A stretch of 64,000 nt of DNA from Oxyruncus cristatus (lineage: Eukaryota > Chordata > Aves > Passeriformes > Cotingidae): contig VXAY01006800.1 of NCBI GenBank assembly GCA_013399855.1, forward strand, positions 322,151 through 386,150, in the 5' to 3' direction. The number at the start of each line of letters is the position of its first letter. The stretch's first letter is position 1. Both the position numbers and the translations under genes were made by a program. The notes beneath the pieces are model-generated. The model saw nothing but the letters and a program-made list of their open reading frames with translations, was not told where the DNA came from and searched no databases. Shown in pieces: positions 58,256 to 64,000 of this stretch.

Positions 58256-61200
58256 ATTTAAATGTCAGGTTTTCCAGAGGCTGGCTGAGATTGTCACAGC
58301 ACAAGGGATTTGCAGACACTTCCCAGGACACTGAAGCTCCTCAGGGAACCTGACACAATTACCTGCCCTCGACCTGGCAGAGCAGGGCTCTGGGCTCTAG
58401 GGAGGTGCAGGCTCAGTGTTTGTGCGAGGTCTGTGCATTGCTGTTCACATTTGATCCTCCTTTTACGTGCACAGTATCTTTATGCCACTAGAAGGTGGCT
58501 GCCTGCACACACAGATGACATTTTCCTTCTCTTCATTTATTTCAACACATGTAGGGAGGCATTTTCTTTTTCCCCTAAATTAAGAAAATATATATCTCTT
58601 GCTCTGAGGGGAAAATACTGGCGGTTGAATAAAGTGAAAAAGATCAGTGGTACTAAAATGGCACATTTAAAAAGATCTAGTTGATTTTGAATATGCAAGT
58701 AACAAAATACTGGCATACACTGTTGTATGCCATGCAGGTGTAATATCATCTTTTATTACTGTGGGTTAAAATGTACACTGCCAAAGAGGTAGGACTATTC
58801 TTTCAAACTCCTCATAAATGTATAGTTTATTGAATTTCCTTCTTTTCTTTTCCTATATAAAAGCACAGTTTGCCTGCTAACTTAAGCAACTGCATTTGCA
58901 TGGAGGTACTCTGACTTCAGTGCATGGACATCTCCTCTCTATTCCTTCCCTTGTGCTGCTTGTCAGAGCAGAGAACTGAAATATCATCTCTGACCATGGG
59001 AGTAAAAATAAGTGTTGATTAAAATATTGATTTAAGACCAAGAAAATTCCAAACTTCAATCTAATGTATTAAAATCATGCAGTTGGAAAAAAGGCATTAC
59101 AGCCTGCAGAATGTTCTGATACAGCATTATCACCCGCATAAATACTCAAGGTAGAGGAATCTTTTAGATGTCTCTTGGATACTTGGAAAAAGCTAAGACA
59201 CTCCTAAGACACAGAATAGCTTCCCTTTCAGAAGACTATGCCATCTCCATGAGAATTGCACTGGATCAGAAATTTAATTTCCCTTCTTGAAATAACATTC
59301 ATTACAGAGACAAAATAATCTTCCATATTTGTAACAACATGTAGTATGCCTAACTGGTAACAAAAAAAGGTATTTAAAACAACCCATATATTCTTCTTTG
59401 TTTTTTCATTCCTTTCACTAAGGAACTTATTCACAAGCTTTTCATAGTGAAAGCTCTTTTAAAAAATTTCTTTAATTCAATAATATTATGAGATAGGAAA
59501 TCACTTTTGTTTCAACTGTTTCCTGAGGAAAAAGAAGTAGAATATGCTTTTGACTATCTTGATAATTAAGAACTTATGGAATTCTATTTCGGGAAATTGC
59601 TGTTAAGAAGGGAGTATCAGAGAGAAAGAAACCTAACCAGCAATGTTCCCTTCTTTCTGTCTCTGTCTCCTTGAACAGTAGGATTCCTCATTTTACTGGC
59701 ACGCAAAGAGGTCTGACACCCCGTCTAAAATAATAGAAAGCATTGACAACAAAAGAAAAACTGGTAATTATCTAGTATGCCTTACCGGAATACCATTCTT
59801 CTGAGTACCTAGGAAACCTGTAAATAGCCAAAGATGTAGAAGTGTTGTGACATTAGCCTGTCAAATATTTCAGTATTAGAGCTCTTGTTAGAGACTCATC
59901 AATAGTGGAGTCCTCCTTCTGTGGAGCTGTTTATAATTTTCTGAATAACTTATTTATCTGTGAAGCATTTGCAGACCCTGAACATTTTATCAGCTTGTAT
60001 CATAAAGAGTTGCAATGCAGAGAAAAAGTAATATTTCTGCAGGGACACCACCCAGGTGTTTGGAGAGCAGTGCTGGTGTCAGACTGTTAACAAATAAACC
60101 CACAGGGGCCAGCTGCAACCTCTGTTTTTTTCACTAAAATAATTCTGGTTTCCTACAAAACTGCTTTTTGCTGCACCATTTCTGGATGATCAGGAGGGGT
60201 TGAGGCATATAAATACTGAAAAAAGATATTTTTATAACTATTTTATTTTATAAAATGCCACCATCACCTAATACAGGTGGAGGTACAATGACATATATCT
60301 TAACACAACGGACATTTAGTATTTTGTGGGCAACTTGTATAATAAAGCTCATTTACAAAGTATATTTGATTGACATATGGAGAAGATAATTAAATGTCTA
60401 TAGACTATGACCAGAAGTAAAACCAGGATACAAGCAGAATACTTTTCACAGCAAATCAAGAAATTGTTTGAAGATAAGTTCCTTCTCTTCCAAAAGTACT
60501 TTATATTCTGTCCTTTAAGGGAAGGATTAAATCCTATGGAAAGCTATGATCTGTAAAGGAGTCAAAGCTTGTGGTTAAGAAACTACCCTACATTCCTTGG
60601 AAGTTGGAAGGAATCAATATAAGGGCAAGTATATATGAAGAGTATCCAAAAAAATATATCTTAAAGCCTTTTCCCTTTGCTTTTAGCTTCCAATGGAATT
60701 CACTGTTGACTTACAAAAATCTATAACAATATATCTTACAATATGCACCTCCAATCCGTAGATCAACAGTGAGTAATGGGTTTGTGCTAACTAGAAGCGT
60801 GCTACTAATAATTTATTTTAAAATATGAAGAGTCCTACCAAGCAAGCTGTTCACCACAGCAGATACAAGAGAAATTACAGTGTTCTCAGTTTAGCACCAC
60901 CTTGAAGAGAAGAGAGATTCCTATAAAGAGGCTGCCCTTGGTGTGCTGAGAGGAATAGGAATGGGTAGAATGCATAAAAAAGACAGCTAAAAGCTGTAAA
61001 TGTTTGTCTGAAGACAGCTTTGGGGGGAGGGATTTTAAACTGATAGTAGATGTGTTCGTTTTGTTGGCTTGTGGACTACTGGAGGTAACAGATCTGAAAA
61101 TGCATCTGGCAGACACTGAAAGAAAACTTCTCATTTTAAAGAGACCCAGTCTTTGGAAACTGTCTAACACCTGTATTTCTAAAGCCTCCATTTTCTCTTT

Positions 61201-62599
61201 ATTTCTATAATTTAGAGCCATTTGACCTACAATTACATAATGGCTGCCTTTATTTCTCCATATAAGTGGTAGACCCACACTTGCAGAAATGTCAGGCACA
61301 ATCTACCACACCTCATTTGCATTGCTCTTCCCTCTTACCTAAACTCCAACACGATTCCTTTCATGTAGATAGCTGGTATTTTGTCTTTAACAAGAAAGTA
61401 TTTATTTAGGAACAGAACCATGAAATAAAGTTGTTTCTAACGGCACAAGTTCTGAGGAACACTGCTTTCTTACAGCTTTGAGTATTACACATGTAAGAGA
61501 AGTCCTCTGACCTTCAAAGCTTCTCAAGCAACCAGCAGTCATTAACCCCAGTAGGAGATTAAGCCCTGAATATTTTGGAATAGGGGGTTTGACAGACTTA
61601 CCTGAGTTCAAAGCGATGTTCAACAGCAGAGCAAAGATTTGACCATACGTTTTGGAAGGACTGTGGAACAAGGAAATCATCCCTTTCTCTTTAGGTAGAT
61701 GGATGGAGAAGGATGAAGATAAGTCTGGGTGGTCAGTGTTTGAGGTTATCCACTGTCAAGGACTGTTGTACAGCTGCACTGCTGTGCATAAGCAGTTTTG
61801 AGACTGGGCTTGAGGCTAAATGACATACTGCCCTGAGTCATGTTACTGCAAGGGGAGCCCCAGGGATGGCTGAATGATGGTGCTGGCATGCACAGAGCAG
61901 TCAGTAATCAAGAAAGACACCAAGGCTCACTTGTCATCTTTGTTCATGAGCCTTGACAATAGCAATAGTCAGTTTATCTAATTTTAGACAACTGTATTAT
62001 AAACATCTATTTTAGAGTTAATTATTCAGAATATTCTCATAGGCAATGGGAGGAAAAAAACACTTCTAAAGAAAGACACAGCTAATGGTTTTAGACATCT
62101 GCCTTGAAGCGAGAGGTAATCTATTTCTCTCCACTAGTGTGAAGAATCTAGACAACTGGCTTATGTTTTGTTCCACTAGATTTTGTCTGGTGAATATTTG
62201 CCTAGAAGACTACTTCAGCTAGAATGCCCAGCCTTCAGACTGCGAAGTACCCGAATTTCACCCTCTGTGTACAGCGTGGTAGTTCCTTCCTGGAGCGAGG
62301 CTATTTGATTGAACAGGCTCATCCCAAGAGGGGCTGCAATGTTTGGAATACACAGGCAGAAACAAAGAACTTGGTCTGAAGGTGGTTCTGATGCTGTCCA
62401 TCTTTTATACTGAAGATAAAGTACCTTAGTATTAGGCATTAGAACAAACCTTGGGACATCATTAGGGTGAAATGTACATATCTGATTTGCACAGAAACCA
62501 GACAAAGGTCTTAAAACTTTAATCTATTTTCACATTTTCTTGTGTTTTAGGATTACTTATGACCAGAACCTCATTTAACAATGACAGTGTGATTGATGT

Positions 62600-63225
62600 G
62601 GGAATGGACCTTTCAAGATTATTTAAACAACTTCCCCTGTTCAAAGCAAATCAGCTAAAGAAAATAGGCCTGGATTGTATCCAGCTGGGCTTTTAATATT
62701 TCAAAGCATGGAGACTTGACAACATCTCAGTGGATTCTGTTTGGCCACCCTCACAATAAGAAAGAGTGGTTTATGTTTAAATGGAATTTTCTGTTTTTCA
62801 GTCCATGTCCATTGTCTCTCATCCTGTCACTGGTAACCCTGAAAAGAGTCTGGTTCCATCTTTACTCCCATTCAAATGATATTTATAAATGACAGAGATG
62901 GATAAATTTCCCCTGAGACATCTTTTTTTTTAAAACTCAGAAACCTCAAGTCTCTCAGCTTTCCTCAAATGACAGATGCTCCAGTCCCACAGTCACCTCT
63001 GTGGTCATTTGCTGCATTTGCTCCAGTATGTCCATGTCTGTTGTTTGCTGTGGAGTTCAGCACTGGACCCAAACACCAAATGTGCCTCAAAAGCACTGGG
63101 CAAAGGGAAAGGATCACCTGCTTTGACCTGCTGGCAACATCCCTTCTGCAACCCGAGATGTTGATGCCCTACATGAGCACTTGCTGGCTGGTGGACAGAG
63201 GTTGTCCACCAGGGCATTGTGTAGA
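62600..63225 (-). mobile_element. Old CR1 LINE, long 3' portion
   Basis: The order of CR1 landmarks is kept over ~620 bp in complement: 'ggaatggacctttcaagatta' (62601), 'tgttcaaagcaaatcagc', 'gtatccagctgggcttttaatatttcaaagcatggagac', 'ccaccctcacaataagaaag', 'tttatgtttaaatggaattttctg', 'cctgtcactgg…ccctgaaaagagtctggttcc'. Then come 'ctccagtatgtccatgtct', 'gggcaaagggaaaggatcacctgc', 'gacctgctggcaacatc' and 'tgtccaccagggca'. On the minus strand this is the C-terminal third of ORF2 plus 3' UTR. The octamer tail at the left end is lost. Many indels and stops show age. The 114-124 codon open frames here are chance frames over the relic. Confidence 0.88.
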
Positions 63226-64000
63226 AGCTCTCATGAGGAGAGGAATGGAGAAACCACCCCATGCAACAGACACTGACTGCATGAATGAACCTCTGGAATT
63301 TCAGAATTCGTGATGGGTCTTTTTTGAGACCAGAGGGACAACAGGCAGCCTGTAGCCCTGTAACACTGAAATCCAGCAAGCACTGAATATTTTTTTTACA
63401 GTTTAAATTACTTCACATCACTGTGGGTCAAACCACTAATGTGTGTTTTTTCATTCATAAAGTTGGTCAAGCAGGTAAGACTGTGTCAGCAAGTGGGGCA
63501 ACACAGCTCAAAACCCATCCCAAAGTCAGGAAGATCGTTGGGTATCTTCTACATAAAAGAAGCATTTGCAATACAAAGGACTGCTGCTCTGAGAGGACAT
63601 TCATGTCTTACAATTTTCTCTTCCCAAGAGTCCCTGCTGCCCATTACCCAGCTTTCCACCAGCTAAAACTGAGTGTGTTAATCCAAGTAATATTGTGTTT
63701 TCTTCAGATAACTTTGTTAGAGATTTGCTCTACCAAACTCCAGCAGCTATGCTCAGAGAGAAATGAGCTGCACAAAAAAAAATGACAGCTTGGACAGTTC
63801 CCTGTGAGCTACCTAACTTATTAGTCTAAAATCAGATGAGAAATTTTCACCAAAGAAAAAAGATAACCTAAAATACACATCCAAACAGTCCAAGGGCAGG
63901 CAGTATTCACAGTTCTTAAAAAGGAGGAGAATGCTGACATCAGTTAAAACTTGGATTCCCAGCATCACTTGTATTTTAACCATTAAAACTTTATCTATAG
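63226..64000. other. Unique non-coding sequence to the window edge
   Basis: No gene or repeat is recognised. The 120-codon frame 63423-63785 (plus) has no identifiable domain. Confidence 0.4.

Larger units (their letters stand above)
48931..62599. other. Long unique AT-rich interval without recognisable LINE or LTR
   Basis: Over about 13.7 kb I see no CR1, LTR or gene. Contents are the TA/CA microsatellite at 50753-50820, candidate regulatory stretches at 54440-54660 and 56175-56400, and a MIR-like relic at 58177-58255. There is also an imperfect 'tattctaaat' repeat at 57178-57202. Open frames reach at most 137 codons (60886-61299, minus) with no domain. Confidence 0.4.

Overview
This looks like AT-rich, non-coding DNA from a bird nuclear genome, either a gene desert or a very large intron. 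The main evidence is the repeat content. There are about fifteen copies or fragments of the CR1 LINE family, several ending in the bird-typical octamer tail (ATTCTATG)n. One 589-bp LTR matches from memory the abundant neoavian LTR type that begins TGTGCTGGTTTTGGC. Alu- or L1-like sequence is absent and microsatellites are short. Neoaves is likely but not proven. I recognise no host protein-coding exon, tRNA, rRNA or CRISPR. Nothing has bacterial-style gene organisation.

Layout. 1-240 is a small GC-rich patch with two same-orientation CTCF-like motifs 59 bp apart. 240-6588 is unique sequence. 6589-12455 is a CR1-dense block of mixed orientation and age: a young minus-strand 3' end, an old plus-strand copy, a short plus-strand tail, a long plus-strand copy with an internal replacement, and a minus-strand copy missing its reverse transcriptase core. 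12456-35020 is mostly unique, with two minus-strand CR1 pieces, a solo ERV LTR (22740-23328), a strong pyrimidine tract (29490-29568) and an amniote-age MIR-like remnant (33950-34080). 35021-42470 is the second repeat cluster. It holds a minus-strand CR1, a probable minus-strand solo LTR (37460-37838), a nested CR1-in-CR1 insertion (38748-40260), a CR1 tail and an ancient CR1-L-like relic. 42471-62599 is unique apart from two degraded CR1 pieces, microsatellites and another MIR-like relic. 62600-63225 is a long, old minus-strand CR1.

Coding capacity. The longest open frames lie in CR1 copies, either the CR1 ORF2 itself or its antisense shadow. The longest frame outside a repeat (48318-48839, 173 codons) has no recognisable domain. 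No set of genes works together here. The biology is retrotransposon history plus possible regulatory DNA: the CTCF-like pair, the LTR promoters, and several AT/homeodomain-site-rich stretches that could be conserved non-coding elements.

I found no sign of a new biological system. The observations most worth checking are the CTCF-like pair, the nested CR1 with its short target duplication, the two solo LTRs, the compound palindrome at 24428-24498, and the roughly 13.7-kb interval without a recognisable LINE or LTR. Repeat boundaries were set by eye against remembered consensus sequences and may be off by 10-20 bp. Family assignments have not been verified by search.
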